A DNA stretch of 64,000 nt from Isoetes taiwanensis (Eukaryota > Streptophyta > Lycopodiopsida > Isoetales > Isoetaceae): positions 6,847,071-6,911,070 of the forward strand of contig JAJEKV010000047.1 in NCBI GenBank assembly GCA_021234155.1, written 5' to 3'. Each line of letters starts with the position of its first letter. The first letter of the stretch is position 1. The notes below the pieces were generated by a model. It had not been told where the DNA came from. It saw only the letters and a program-made list of their open reading frames with translations, and did not search any database. Positions 1-10,694 of the stretch are shown here, piece after piece. Both the position numbers and the translations under genes were made by a program.

Positions 1-35
1 AAGCTGCAAAGTTTGAAATAAAGCCCAAGGTAGGA

Positions 36-56
36 GGGTGCAAAATCGGTACTGGG
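36..56 (+). repeat. T1 left terminal inverted repeat
   Basis: It reads GGGTGCAAAATCGGTACTGGG and matches the reverse complement of 8518-8538 with three differences, all substitutions. The related GC-rich motif just inside (near 80-100) recurs at 10,345-10,375 inside T2. Confidence 0.6.
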
Positions 57-217
57 TAGCAGAAATCACCGTCCGGACGCCGCTTACAAGTGCTTAAAAT
101 CGGTGTGTTTTAAACACGACGTGCGTGATTGAAGTATTGACATGTAGGGTGCGCGCCCGTCAAATGACAGGCTGAGAGAATCATGAACATGTTTGGTGCC
201 GGAAACATGAATGCCTG

Positions 218-247
218 TAGCCCGCCATATTCCTGGATGGCGGGCTA
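218..247. repeat. Perfect 11-bp stem hairpin upstream of the T1 ORF
   Basis: The arms TAGCCCGCCAT (218-228) and ATGGCGGGCTA (237-247) are exact reverse complements with an 8-base loop. The hairpin lies subterminally in T1, 114 bp before the first ATG of the transposase-like gene. A transposase-binding or RNA role is possible but not shown. Confidence 0.6.
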
Positions 248-2495
248 ACCCATCTTGAATTCAAGCAAAATGGAGGGACTAATTGTTTCCAAGAATTGCC
301 TGAACCGAAATTCAACAATTTGCCCTCACCAATTCAAAGAATACACGTAAACCGGGATAGATGAAACCCAATTCCTCTCCCCGTTCAATTTACAGAGCCA
401 TTGATGCAGCAAGGAAGAGAGATCAGAGGCAGAGATTGTATGCAAAGAAGGTAGCAATGAAGAAGAATTCCCCTTCTAAAGATTCGCCTTCAAAGACGAA
501 TAAGAAATTGAGACTGAGTGACCGCAGAATAAGAGAAATTTCAGGAGAAATTTATGAAGTATTCAACCAAATTAGTACAAATGTTGATGACAATGACAAA
601 GGCCGCATCATTGACAGTCTTCTTTGGAGGGCAAGAGATTTACCAATTGCTTCTATAAAGAAATCTAAGCAGGTTACTATGGCCGAGCAAATGGTGAAGA
701 ATTTGAAGGAAACAATGCAAGAACATAAGTTTGAGAGGAATTATGACATGCTTCGTGCAAGGAAGTCCACCCTGATAATGGCAGCAGCAGGTACAAATGG
801 TGTCAAGCCATTGAATCAAGCAGAAGTGGCCAGATTGCTCAGCATCCCCAGAAAAACAATTTCAAATGCTTTTCAAAGAAGGGTGCAAGCTAACAAAGGG
901 GAAGGACCTTGGTCAATGTTCAGGAGGAGGAAGCGGATGGATAGCATGTTAGATCACAATAGAGAAGTCATTATCAAGTTCGACGAGAAAATACAAGAGT
1001 TTCTCCATACAAGAAAGGCGGAGGAAGTATGTATCGAGACAGGAATAAAGATGGAACATCCAATTCACCTTCTTGAAGTCAGCCAAGTAAGTATTCATCC
1101 TATATTGTAGGGTTCATTATATGTAGCATTTATTTGGCATTCACACGATTTCCCTGCAGGTTGCAATTCTACCTCGGGTTTAGAGAGGAGAATCCTCATA
1201 TCAAAATTGCATTGCAGACTTTTTGAGAGGTTGAAACCTAGTTTTGTAAGGAGGATGCGTGAGAGGCATACATGCCGTTGCATTTACCACTTGAAATTTG
1301 AATACATCATGCAAGGATTGAACGTACCGAGAAAATCGGGTGGAGTTCATGACAATTGCAACCGCCAATGTGGAGATTTGTGGCCTCGCCCGGAATGTGC
1401 AGCCAAGGAGCATACAATCAAGTGTACCCGTTGATTTATGGAGACAAGTGGTCGCAAAAAAGGTGATGATGAGGAGTGGTTTGATCATAACCGCTTGATG
1501 TTGGCGTGTAAAAATGTGGGTTGGATAGAATTAGAAAATGTCCATGGGGAAATGGATGGCACGGGTTCAAGACTAGTTACTTGGAAGACATTTGAAAAGC
1601 AACCTCGTGGACCGGACGAGAATTCAGGGGATCCAAGAAAGGCTTTGAGGTACAAACCCGTCTTGAGATTAGTACGAATGACGTAAGTCCCAAAGAATTT
1701 CAAGAGGAAGTGAAGAAGGTAATATCAGATTTTGTTCCACACAATTACATAGCACATTGGCATGCCAATCGTTTTAAACGGTGTGTGTCATCATTTCGGA
1801 AGATACAATTGTATCCGTTATTGACTTTACGAAAAATTACAGCATCAAGATCCGTAATGAGCCCCAACCAATGCAACCGGCATACTGAATCAAGTTTCTA
1901 TACTTATTCACATAACATATAGGCATGACAAAAGTGCTGATATTCTCGTTCTCGTGCGCATTTAAGAAGACCGTCCCAAAGAAGAGAAAAAAAACGAAGG
2001 TTGGAGCGGATCGGGAATAGACTCAACAACGGTAGGGAAGATCATAAAAGAGACTCACTTTTACATTTCGATGATAAAGTGCATGACTCATTATTTGTGG
2101 AACACCGCCTACAAAAAGCATGTTGCATGGCTTAAGGAACAGGAAATAGAGTATGAGAAGCATTGGTTTTGGAGTGATGGCTGCTCATCACAATTCAAGT
2201 CAGGAAAACCTTTTTTTTTTTTTCTTAGGCGTGTACTTCACAATCAATGACAAGGAAATAGTGTGGAACTACTTTGCCCACCGCTCATGGTAAAGGTGAA
2301 CATGATGGTGCAGTCTTTGTTATCAAAAAGGTCGCTAAGTAAGGAACAACTCAAACCCAATGGTGTGCAACTGAGGCATGCTAAAGATATTGTAAAATTT
2401 CTGTGTACATATTTCAGCAGTCTACCAGTCGATGAAACAGATGAGATCAAAAGATATTTTTGGGAAATTGAACCTGCTGTTGTGGCAAACATGGA

Positions 2496-2599
2496 AGAAT
2501 AAGTAGCATAATAACAGGGGGTTCCAGGGGGATTTCATATGGATGTTAACAAATCTTAGAACCATAGGCCATATATTCCTAAGATAATTGAATGGGTTG

Positions 2600-2635
<36 letters not shown>

Positions 2636-2954
2636 ATAGACTCAAGATAGAAAATAGTTACATGAGCTCATAGAGAAATGTTGGTTAATGTAGACTTATC
2701 AGGATATTGAGTTTTTTTTGTAGAGGTTCAAGACCCCGTATTACATCTTCTAAATCCGTATACAAAGCCGTATAGAGTCTCGATATCGCATCAAAACCTT
2801 AGGCAAACTCGTATTTGACATTTCAAAATCATAGGAAACCCCATCATAAGCGAAAGCATAAAAGCGAAACGAGAGGCACCCAGAGGCTCCAACATACAAT
2901 ATGGGCCGTAGGATCGACAGATCCAACGACTGTGGTAGTTCAGGGTGCACCCAG
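2496..2954. mobile_element. Small element with TAGCATAATAACAGGGGG terminus, copy 1 of a tandem pair
   Basis: It begins (after AGAATAAG) with TAGCATAATAACAGGGGGTT and ends with GGGTGCACCC. A run of about 32 A lies at 2604-2635. It is nearly identical to 2958-3381, offset by 462 bp. It interrupts the decayed T1 transposase-like gene. GAAGA occurs on both sides of the pair and may be a short target duplication. Confidence 0.7.
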
Positions 2955-2957
2955 TTT

Positions 2958-3061
2958 AGAATAAGTAGCATAATAACAGGGGGTTCCAGGGGGATTTCAT
3001 ATGGATGTTAACAAATCTTAGAACCATAGGCCATATATTCCTAAGATAATTGAATGGGTTG

Positions 3062-3092
<31 letters not shown>

Positions 3093-3381
3093 CATAGACT
3101 CAAGATAGAAAATAGTTACATGAGCTCATAGAGAAATGTTGGTTAATGTAGACTTATCAGGATATTGAGTTTTTTTTGTAGAGGTTCAAGACCCCGTATT
3201 ACATCTTCTAAATCCGTATACAAAGCCGTATAGAGTCTCGATATCGCATCAAAACCTTAGGCAAACTCGTATTTGACATTTCAAAATCATAGGAAACGAG
3301 AGGCACCCAGAGGCTCCAACATACAATATGGGCCGTAGGATCGACAGATCCAACGACTGTGGTAGTTCAGGGTGCACCCAG
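2958..3381. mobile_element. Small element with TAGCATAATAACAGGGGG terminus, copy 2 of a tandem pair
   Basis: Same as copy 1 except for a shorter A run and a 31-bp deletion corresponding to copy-1 bases just after 2836. The near identity shows the duplication is young compared with the decay of the surrounding gene. Confidence 0.7.
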
Positions 3382-3849
3382 AAGATTCACTGTATCAGAC
3401 CTGTCAGCAGGACTAGACCAAACAGGCTTGCTCATAGATGCCTGTCATGTTTCTGCTCGTTTTGCATGGATCATAATTGGGACTCCTGCATCAATACAGG
3501 TAGATTAGGAAAGTGGGAGGTAACTGACTTAAAACCAGGAGTTGAGAAGAAAAAGGAGACTCTTGAACAAGCCAATGAATGGATCAGTAATTTGGTAGAG
3601 GTAGGTGACAATTTTGCAGTGAATGCTGAGGTAGACAATTCAGAGGGTGTGGACTTCTACATCCTCAAGTGCACAGAACCCAAATGCACACTTGAAGATT
3701 CATACAAAGATGGATGGGGGCAAAAATTTGGAGTGCATGAGGTTATCTTAAGTGGATTGTATTATCAATTCTTGGGTAATTTCAAGTATATGTTGCTCAC
3801 TAAACAACCCGAAGCCTCAGGTGCAGTACCATGTGGTAAGATATCCTAA

Positions 3850-4440
3850 AATTGATATGGAAAAGTAGAAGGCACGCAGACATGTCTGAGAATTTCACGG
3901 GAGACCCATGAAAAAATTATGGCGATCTCCCAATAACAATGTAATTGTTTGACACTTAACGAAATTGATGTTATTCTTTTCAAGTGATTTGTTGTTCCAG
4001 CACCTAAGCATGTAAGCACATATTTTTATATATATTAACAATAGTGAGGATGCACAAGGGTGGTGTGCATGGACACGTACTTCGAAATGAAGATTGAATT
4101 GTTGTTTATAAGAATGTAGATTTGTGACATTGGAATAAGGTTCAATTATTTATTTTGGTACCATCACTATCCCAACATTCTTGGCAAAAATATATTGTCA
4201 AGGCGTTTCCTCGATGTGACATGTGTCAATTCGAGTAGTCATCCGAAATATTGCAGCCTGGTTACGAATTAATTGTTCGTGGCGTGTGAGGTTTATCATT
4301 ACATCGACAGCGCCTAAGCTGAGACTTAAGCAAAGGGCGCCACAAGCTCACGCCCGCCTACAAGCTCTCCGCCAATTCATCCGCCCGCCAATTCCTCCCT
4401 CAGCACTCGCCCAATCCGCATTCCTCCCAATCCTCCCAAG
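3850..4440. other. No gene recognised
   Basis: AT-rich up to about 4200, then GC-rich sequence leading into the acidic coding remnant. I see no conserved motif. Confidence 0.4.
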
Positions 4441-4707
4441 ATGAAGCGAGCACATAGCGAGGAGCGGGAGGTCACCTCAGCGGCTTACTAAGCGTAGAAG
4501 AGGTGTTCCCTCCACTCTTCCCCGCCCGCCGGAAGTGCTTGTGCCTCCCACTGGCCGCCTCCTCTCCCCGCCCACTCCCATCGCCTCCCGGTTTGAGGTC
4601 GATTTCGATTCCTCATCTTCTGATTCCTATGAGGAATCAGAAAATGAGGAATCGGAAATGAATTGCAGGAATATGTCACCGCCGGATGCAGGGGATGGAT
4701 AGGCTTA

Positions 4708-4770
4708 AGAAGAAGAAGAGGAAGAGGAAGAGGAAGAGGAAGAGGAGGAAGAGGAAGACGAGGAAGCCGA
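4708..4770. repeat. (GAAGAG)n purine microsatellite
   Basis: Imperfect GAAGAG/GAGGAA repeats on the plus strand, about 60 bp. In one frame they encode poly-glutamate. Confidence 0.85.
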
Positions 4771-4924
4771 CTTGGAGGAGCTCGGGGCTTTCCTTAAAGG
4801 TACATGCAAATTTTCATTTGTTTTTTACGTTTTTCATTTTTTTCGTTTGTTTAATCTTCGTTTGTTTAATTTTTTCGTTTGTTTCATTTGTTGCGGATGG
4901 AGAATGAATGCAGGAGCGGATGAA

Positions 4925-5030
4925 GATGAAGAAGACACCCCTTGAAGAAGACACCCCCCTTGAAGAAGACACCCCCTTGATGAAGAAGACAATCCCCTTT
5001 GAAGAAGACACCCCTTTGAAGAATACACGG
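4925..5030. repeat. Minisatellite with unit TTGAAGAAGACACCCCC
   Basis: Five to six imperfect 16-19-bp units occur in tandem. The unit encodes a repeated acidic E-E-D-T-P-L peptide in one frame, but indels between units shift the frame. Confidence 0.8.
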
Positions 5031-5060
5031 CCTCGGGGGCCAAAATTTTGTAAAAATTTT

Positions 5061-5737
5061 GTAAAATTTTGTACATTGGCCTAATGGCCTTTTTTTATAA
5101 AAATCTTGTTTACCATCAAACTTTGTTGTAACTTTGTTTCTTGTTTCATTGAGATCTCTTCTTCTTCATCTATGAAATGTTATTTTTTGTCTATCTATCA
5201 AATTTATGAAGTTAATTCCTCAATGCAGTCCATTCAGATTTCGCTTGAATGTATGAAAGTGCTCTAGCTCTTTCATTAGTTTCAAACACTAAGCATTTTA
5301 ATCACTTTCAGCGAATTGCGGTGAGTAACCGGAACACACGAAAGCACTTATGCAATAAAATGACTACCTTTAAACAGTTATATGGCTTAACAATAAGCAC
5401 TGCACCTTATCTGCATGACAGTAAGCACATGATGACATTAAGCAACTACATAAAAGTATCTGTCACTGCAAGACAATAAGCAGTATTTGCCATTAAGACT
5501 CAAACTATAGCACTTGCAGGCAATTTTTTTTTTTAAGCACTTGATAAGTTTTAAGCATCCCTTTCAGTCAGCATTGAAGTATATATAAACAATATAGCAA
5601 AAACTTATAGACAAGTCTGCATTGAACTACATAAACAATATAGCAAAAACATTCTTAAATTAAGATAAAGATGGTACATGAAAAGTGTAGGATTCCTTGG
5701 CCTAAATAAATGACAAACAGACCAATAATCATGGAGA
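5061..5737. other. No gene recognised
   Basis: AT-rich sequence. A direct repeat of about 30 bp (AAACAATATAGCAAAAAC) is present at 5586-5605 and 5631-5650. No conserved coding signal on either strand. Confidence 0.4.
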
Positions 5738-6436
5738 ATGACAAGCGTCATCACCATAAACCTTCTCCAATTCCTCCTTCACAAAAACAGAATCTGAATC
5801 GTTTTTCCGAAAAGTCTTTCCAAGCATAGCTTCATAATCTTTCTATCTGTCTTAGGCCAAGGCTTGTATCTATGTGTATTCTTCACCAAGTAACTTCATC
5901 TCTTCCTCGGTCTTGGCCTCAAGTAAAGATTTCTTCTATCTTTGGGGTGAGTACTGGTAGCACTTCATCATGGACATCCATCTTGAATGCAGGTACCCGC
6001 AGAAATTTCCAGGGTTTGCTAAGGTAAGACTTGTACAATGAATCATCAAGAAGCAAAGTCTTACCCGAGAATCTTGGGTATGACTCATATATTTTCCCAA
6101 GTGGCTTCATCATGACCGACAGCCAGTGTCTCGTTAGGGTGGTGAAAACCGGTTCGCACACATTTTTCCCCTGTCCCCATACAAATTCAAATCTGGACAT
6201 AGTACTTGCAGCACATCTTCCACATTGGAGAGTTGCATTGATGACCATATACCAACACAACACTTCTGTAACAAAGTCTTCAAGAAGAACAACGCATTCG
6301 GTCCGAATATCACTTTCTTTACGCTAGTGTATGTCATTGTCAATCCCGCTTCCAAGCGTATGTGTTCATTTACACCAAATGTTTTTACCAACACACCATT
6401 TAAATCCAAGACAATGAGTTTATCTTTTGGTGGCAA
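5738..6436 (-). pseudogene. FCP1/NIF-type HAD phosphatase, frameshifted
   Basis: Read on the minus strand from 6436. It begins with the HAD motif I variant L-I-V-L-D-L-N-G-V-L-V, continues through a VGIWSS (motif II-like) segment and NVEDVLQVL, then changes frame near 6195 to FEFVWGQGKNVCEP. The rest reads KPLGKIYESYPRF, then LLLDDSLYKS (motif III/IV region of FCP1-like phosphatases). A further frame change is needed before a C-terminal piece, FVKEELEKVYGDDACHSP, ending near 5738. Intact relatives are Mg-dependent protein serine phosphatases. In motif I the usual second Asp of DxDxT is replaced by Asn. It sits inside T1 and could be a captured host gene fragment. Confidence 0.65.
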
Positions 6437-6639
6437 ATCAATATTTAGTACGTTGGAACATCCACGAATACCTACACAACAGAATTACTACATGAATAAA
6501 TAGATGAAGATGAAAATGAAAAATGGGTTGAATGTGGAAACCTTTACGTATCAACAGCAGGATTCTCTCGACCTAACGAATGAACGGTAATCCTACAAAT
6601 TGAATGCAACAAAAGAAAATCAATAATATTCAATGTTTT

Positions 6640-7130
6640 AATCAACACTAAGTTGTGGCCTTCTTGCCCAACAATGCCCATACCCCTTTCCGGGGTTAGT
6701 AATGGCGGCAATCACTTGTTGAAGATCGGGCTCACCGAAACTTGAGGGCCCGATTACGCATTTTCTTGAGAACACACGCCGATATGTGTGGTGTCATGAT
6801 TGAGACCGCTTCCTCGCATCTTTTGCATAGCTACTTCTTGTTCTCTTTCTTGTAGCCCTGAACAACTACTTTGCTATCCTCCGCCTTACCCCTCTTTGTT
6901 CTTCCGCGCCTTTCCTTTCTCGCAAATATTCAGCCAAGTTGCCCTCATCCGATGGAATTACTCCCTCAACTTCCTTAGGGTGCTTCAGTGTGTACTGTCA
7001 GATTACATTGTTTTTCCACAACCGGTCTTTGTGTTTCTGACTTCTTCTATAGCTTCTTGGATGACTTCTTGGTGGTGGTGGTGGTTCTCATTGTTGCAAT
7101 CAAATCAAGTCACAATTTGATCAGACTCCT
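6640..7130 (-). pseudogene. Unrecognised coding remnant
   Basis: On the minus strand, several adjacent frames have protein-like composition: DEGNLAEYLREKGKARKNKEG from about 6945 down to 6885, AVSIMTPHISACVLKKMRN near 6800, and LQQVIAAITNPGKGYGHCW near 6720-6680. Stops and frame changes separate them. It may belong to the same transcription unit as the coiled-coil remnant to its right. No family is recognised. Confidence 0.25.
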
Positions 7131-7450
7131 ATAGGACTTTTGGGGTGTTGTGCATCTTCAAATGGCACCATTGTCCTTCTTTGAACCCTCAGCGGTGAGA
7201 CCTCAATTGCGTGATCGGATTAACACATCCTTTTTGGTGTACTATTTGAAGCACTGCAACATGGCCAAAACCTAGCTCGTCAAATACACCCTCCGGCACC
7301 TTTCGGGGCAACCATGAATACATTGTCCTCCTCTCAACAATGAACAACAAGCTATATGATACTCATGTTGGCAATTCGATTGCTAAACTTAACCTGTAAG
7401 CTTTAGTGAATTCGGACCACATGCCTAACATGTATAAAATGAATCTTCCA

Positions 7451-8391
7451 CTAGCAACTTATCTCGTTGATAATAGTAGAGATGCTAAATGTTGCAGGAG
7501 TATCCATTTTCAGCTTCCACAAATTGTTTATGTAGAAATGCGTAAGTCTCTGTTCTTCTTCGAGAACTTTTAACTCCTCCTCAAGTTTGAGTTTACGTTT
7601 GACCTGCTCATTAACAGATGTAGGGTTCATTGCTTTTTGTACCTTGTTCCTGTGCCAAGTTTCCATCTGGACAGTCTGCTCCAAATCTTTAATTTCTGCC
7701 TCCAACTCACATGTTGGATTAAGCTTGAACTCCTCCTGTTTTGTAGCCAAATCATTTGTGGCTTTGTCTTAAAACTGTTTCAGCCTCTTCCAACATCATT
7801 TTCTGTAATTCAGAGGCCTTCTCATTGCCTTTCAGCTCACTTCCTACTGCTTCCAGATTCTTTGTGATAAGTAAAACTGATTTTCCAATCTCCTGTACTG
7901 CATTCTCTAAGGTTTTTATGTTTTCATCACATGCACTGACCTCATTTGATCCAGCTGCCACCTTTGGCTTTGCCTTCATTTCAGTTTTCCTAACATGTGC
8001 TACAACATCTGCCTCTGTTTTTACTTGTCTATTGTTGTGGTATCTTTGACATTGCACAGCAAATGCAGCCCAATTTACTTTGTGTTCCTCAGGTGCAAGT
8101 ATTGATCTAGTGCAATTTTCAAGCGCATAAAAGCAAGGGCAGTTGCTTTCTTACTTCTTTGTTGTGACAATTCTTGTAGATTTTTTACAGAGTGTTTCCA
8201 ACTTCTCTTGAAGATGCTCCTTTGCACAGTGCCATTTTATCTTTCCCTTGTTCAACTTCTTTGTCCAAACAGAATCCCAATCTCGATCCGTGACATTATT
8301 TTCCAACCAAGCTTCTTCCTCGTGGGGCTTCACCCCCGAATTGCACAGACCTCTGATGGTGTGAAAATCATCCGCGCTCCATGCCTCCATC
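7451..8391 (-). pseudogene. Coiled-coil protein remnant starting MEAWSADDF (unknown)
   Basis: A start ATG at 8391 opens a frame of about 80 codons (MEAWSADDFHTIRGL to STRIVTTKK). It ends at a GTAAGA that could be a splice donor (about 8149). Two further open stretches follow: 8040-7755, rich in Glu/Lys and heptad-like, with IKTLENAVQEIGKSV; and 7750-7451, with ELEAEIKDLEQTVQ and KLKLEEELKVLEEEQ, which look coiled-coil. The first codon lies about 150 bp inside the right end of T1, which suggests it was a T1 accessory gene read outward-in. No family recognised and exon joins are uncertain. Confidence 0.35.
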
Positions 8392-8517
8392 GTCAACAGT
8401 GAAACACTGATCTGAGTTTTCGCGCCCAGGGGAAAAGGAGGGAGAAGGGCGTGACGGGCTTCGACGTCCGCGAGTTTCAGCACTTAAAGTGCTTAAACGC
8501 TTCGCCAAAAGTTGTAC

Positions 8518-8538
8518 CCCACTAGCGATTTTACACCC
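8518..8538 (-). repeat. T1 right terminal inverted repeat
   Basis: The reverse complement is GGGTGTAAAATCGCTAGTGGG, matching the left end at 36-56. The LINE reading frame stops being LINE-like exactly here. Confidence 0.6.
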
Positions 8539-10068
8539 AGGACTGGTTTGATAGCCTTCTTGCCAGTGACCAAGAGCTTGTCTAAGAAGGCGTGAACCAG
8601 GAGAGTCATCCTCACCATTCAAGAGTCTCCAAATGAACTTTGAAATAAGCACTTTGCTCTGCAGTAAGAAGTCCATCATACCCAAACCACCTGCCCATTT
8701 TGGAAGGATGCACTTCGACCAAGCCACCTTAACCACAACACCTTCCTCAGTACCCGCCCAAATAAAGTTCCGAACTATTGCAATGAGTTCACGCACTTTG
8801 ATCTGTGGTGCTAGCAGTAAGGATGCCATATAAATATGGGTACTACTAAGGACTGACTTGGCCACTGTAATGCGACCCGCAAGAGACAACTTAGCAGTGG
8901 ACCACCAGAACAAGTGCTTCTCCAAACCCCTAATGATGTCCTCCCATGCAGCTCCCATAGTAACATGGATGCCAACTGGAATCCCCAACAACTTGATGGC
9001 CTGTCCATGCGCAAGTAATTTCCATGGATAATCGTGAACACATGGCGGAGCCGGATTATCCAATGTCCACAAAGCTGTACACTTCTGTCACCCCACAAGA
9101 ACACCGGAAGCCAGTGAAAAAGTATCTAGAAGCATTTTGGCAGCAGCAAGATTCTTATCATTAGCAACTAGGAAGAGGAACGTGTCATCTGCATACTGAT
9201 TGCAAACCTCTTGTGTGCCGTCCTCCATTGCAAGACCATGGAGAAGTCCCTCTGTCGTTGCAATGGTGAATAACTGTGACAAAGCCTCTGCAACAATTGT
9301 GGAAAGCAATGGTGCTAAAGGGCATCCCTGGCGAATACCACGACAAAGGCATGTGACGGCTCACCATGGAACAGGAAGTCGCCCGAGCAGAGATATGTAG
9401 CTTCATAATATCTGATGTGAATTGTTCCCCAAATCCCAGTCTTAGCATACACCGGCGCATGAATTCCCAGCTGACACTGTCATAAGCTTTTGCAAAATTA
9501 AGCTTAAGGTATACAACTGGAAGGTTTTGCCTACGTGCCCAATAAATTCCTTCGTAAGCAGCAGCAACATTGTTCAAAATGCACCATTTTGGAAGAAAAC
9601 CTGACTGGGTTGTTGAGATGGACTCTGCCAAGATGTCCTTTACCCGCTCTGCAAAAGCCTTGGCGAAGATCTTATATACGGTTGACAATAAGGTGATGGG
9701 CCGCCAATCTGAAATAGTCTGAGGATCTTTGACCTTGGGGATGAGTGAGATGCCACCTGTGTTTAGAATTCTATCCAAAGCAGTGGACCGCCGAAAGTCA
9801 CAGAAAGCATCATACACATCTGGCTCCAACCATTCCCAATACTCCTGGAAGAACTCAATTGGCAAACCATCCAAACCTGGGCATTTGCCTCTTTTCAGTT
9901 CAAAGACTGCCGAACCTAAATCATCAGCTGTCATAGCCGCCTCTATTGACTCTCAATTTGCTCACTAGAGATGATGGGGAATCCTAGACAAAAACAAGCA
10001 TCTCACATTTTCGATTGAAAGGGAAGATGCTTCTCAAACAAAAACATCGGAAGTGGTTATCACGGATG
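8539..10068 (-). mobile_element. L1-type LINE-A, 3' half: reverse transcriptase (decayed)
   Basis: Minus-strand frames encode a plant L1-type reverse transcriptase. They include KRGKCPGLDGLPIEFFQEYW, then TGGISLIPKVKDP and SDWRPITLLSTVYKI. Motif A reads YLKLNFAKAYDSVSW. Motif C is QYADDTFLFL near 9190. The thumb/connection region follows (WAGGLGMMDFLLQSKVLISKFIW). The catalytic Asp of motif A is Asn here. Frameshifts near 9310, 9070 and 9960 break it. The LINE sequence stops at T1 (8538) on one side and at T2 (10,069) on the other. Its 5' half is the LINE sequence at 24,917-27,990, in the same orientation. Confidence 0.85.
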
Positions 10069-10081
10069 CCGGGGGGTGCGA
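10069..10081 (+). repeat. T2 left terminal inverted repeat
   Basis: CCGGGGGGTGCGA, matching the right end of T2 and both ends of the 51,125 element, with one C missing at the very tip. Confidence 0.65.
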
Positions 10082-10189
10082 CTAATGTATAGTCTATAGG
10101 GGGCATGTCGTGCGGGGTTAAAAAAAAAAGGTCCTTATACGGTTAAAATACTAGAAAAAATCCCCTTATACGAAAATTTAAAGAAACTC

Positions 10190-10300
10190 TAGGTACACCC
10201 CCTACCATATATGTACGCTGAGTTCTGTAAATTCCTCCAAACCCCCTACCATATTTGTACAATTTATCTAAATTCAAACATACCCCCTACCATATTTTTA
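10190..10300. repeat. T2 subterminal repeats ACCCCCTACCATATTTGTAC
   Basis: Three spaced copies of ACCCCCTACCATATxTxTAx occur at about 10,196, 10,243 and 10,284. The other end of T2 and the 51,125 element contain related CCCC/GGGG runs next to GTATACG or TATACGTACG. Arrays of this kind near element ends often bind transposase; that role is inference. Confidence 0.55.
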
Positions 10301-10694
10301 TAATCGGGTTTCATTTGGGCCGAGACATTATTCTATAAGTCGTTATTGACGCCGCTTACAAGCCCGTCCACAAGTGCTCTCGATAGGGGTTGTGTATACT
10401 GATTGACTACTTGGATTGACCAGGGTTGAATGTTAAGTAGCCATAATTTAAGGTTTAACCCGGGTTTAACTTGGGGACGAAGGACAATCATAACCCTCGA
10501 GGTAAATCATATCCGTGAACCATTGGCTTATTTATTGCCATGTAAATTGGTGGGTTCTTGAACCTTAAGGGGAAAGTTAACGCATGGTCTCGCACATGGT
10601 CAAATAACCTATAGACAAAATAGAAAGTATTCATAGAAATCTAGTATTCATATTTGTGACACCCCAACACCAATTGCATCTATACATTTTCCTA

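Larger units (their letters stand above)
361..3849 (+). pseudogene. Decayed transposase-like gene of T1 (HTH plus cysteine/histidine motifs)
   Basis: Exon 1 starts at an ATG (361) and is open for about 242 codons. It is basic and carries a helix-turn-helix-like stretch (LNQAEVARLLSIPRKTISN, residues about 155-173). It runs into a good donor GTAAGT at 1087, and the acceptor ends CCCTGCAG at about 1159. The next part resembles an uncharacterised eukaryotic transposase-like family: F-x-x-x-N-P-H-I-K-I, then a T-C-R-C-I-Y-H motif (about 1270), HNYIAHW (about 1740), WSDGCSSQFKS (about 2172) and AHGKGEHDG (about 2280). A C-terminal block with CLSCFC follows at 3436. In-frame stops, a one-base insertion near 1222 and a poly-T run at 2209 break it. 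Two tandem copies of a smaller element (2496-3381) interrupt it. That it encoded the T1 transposase is inference. I recognise the motif set but cannot name the superfamily. Confidence 0.6.
4441..5060 (+). pseudogene. Remnant of an acidic-tail protein gene (unknown)
   Basis: After a short ATG-led start (4441), the frame running from about 4495 to 4700 has protein-like composition: a proline-rich stretch, then SSSSDSYEESENEESEMN. A purine run (4708-4770) would read as a long poly-Glu tail ending EEADLEELGAFLK, just before a GTACATGC donor-like site at about 4799. A second exon-like piece begins after GAATGCAG (about 4912) with repeats of E-E-D-T-P-L, and is broken by indels. No family is recognised. 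It may be an accessory gene of T1 or a captured host exon. Stops near 4487-4495 and 4700 mean it cannot be translated as it stands. Confidence 0.35.
36..8538. mobile_element. Putative DNA transposon T1 (8.5 kb), decayed
   Basis: The two ends are similar when read inward: GGGTGCAAAATCGGTACTGGG at the left, and GGGTGTAAAATCGCTAGTGGG at the right after reverse complementing. Further in, both sides carry a related GC-rich stretch followed by a TTAAGCACTT/AAGTGCTTAAA-type motif. Inside are a decayed transposase-like gene (361-3849), a broken phosphatase and other coding remnants. The target-site duplication is not settled: an exact 4-bp AGGA flanks both ends (32-35 and 8539-8542), while 8-bp flanks agree at only 4 of 8 positions. 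The right flank is LINE reverse-transcriptase sequence, so T1 appears to have inserted into a LINE. The superfamily is not assigned. Confidence 0.55.

Noticed and set aside
4686-4907. Lys/Arg-rich plus-strand ORF
   Set aside because: It is only another reading of the GAAGAG microsatellite.
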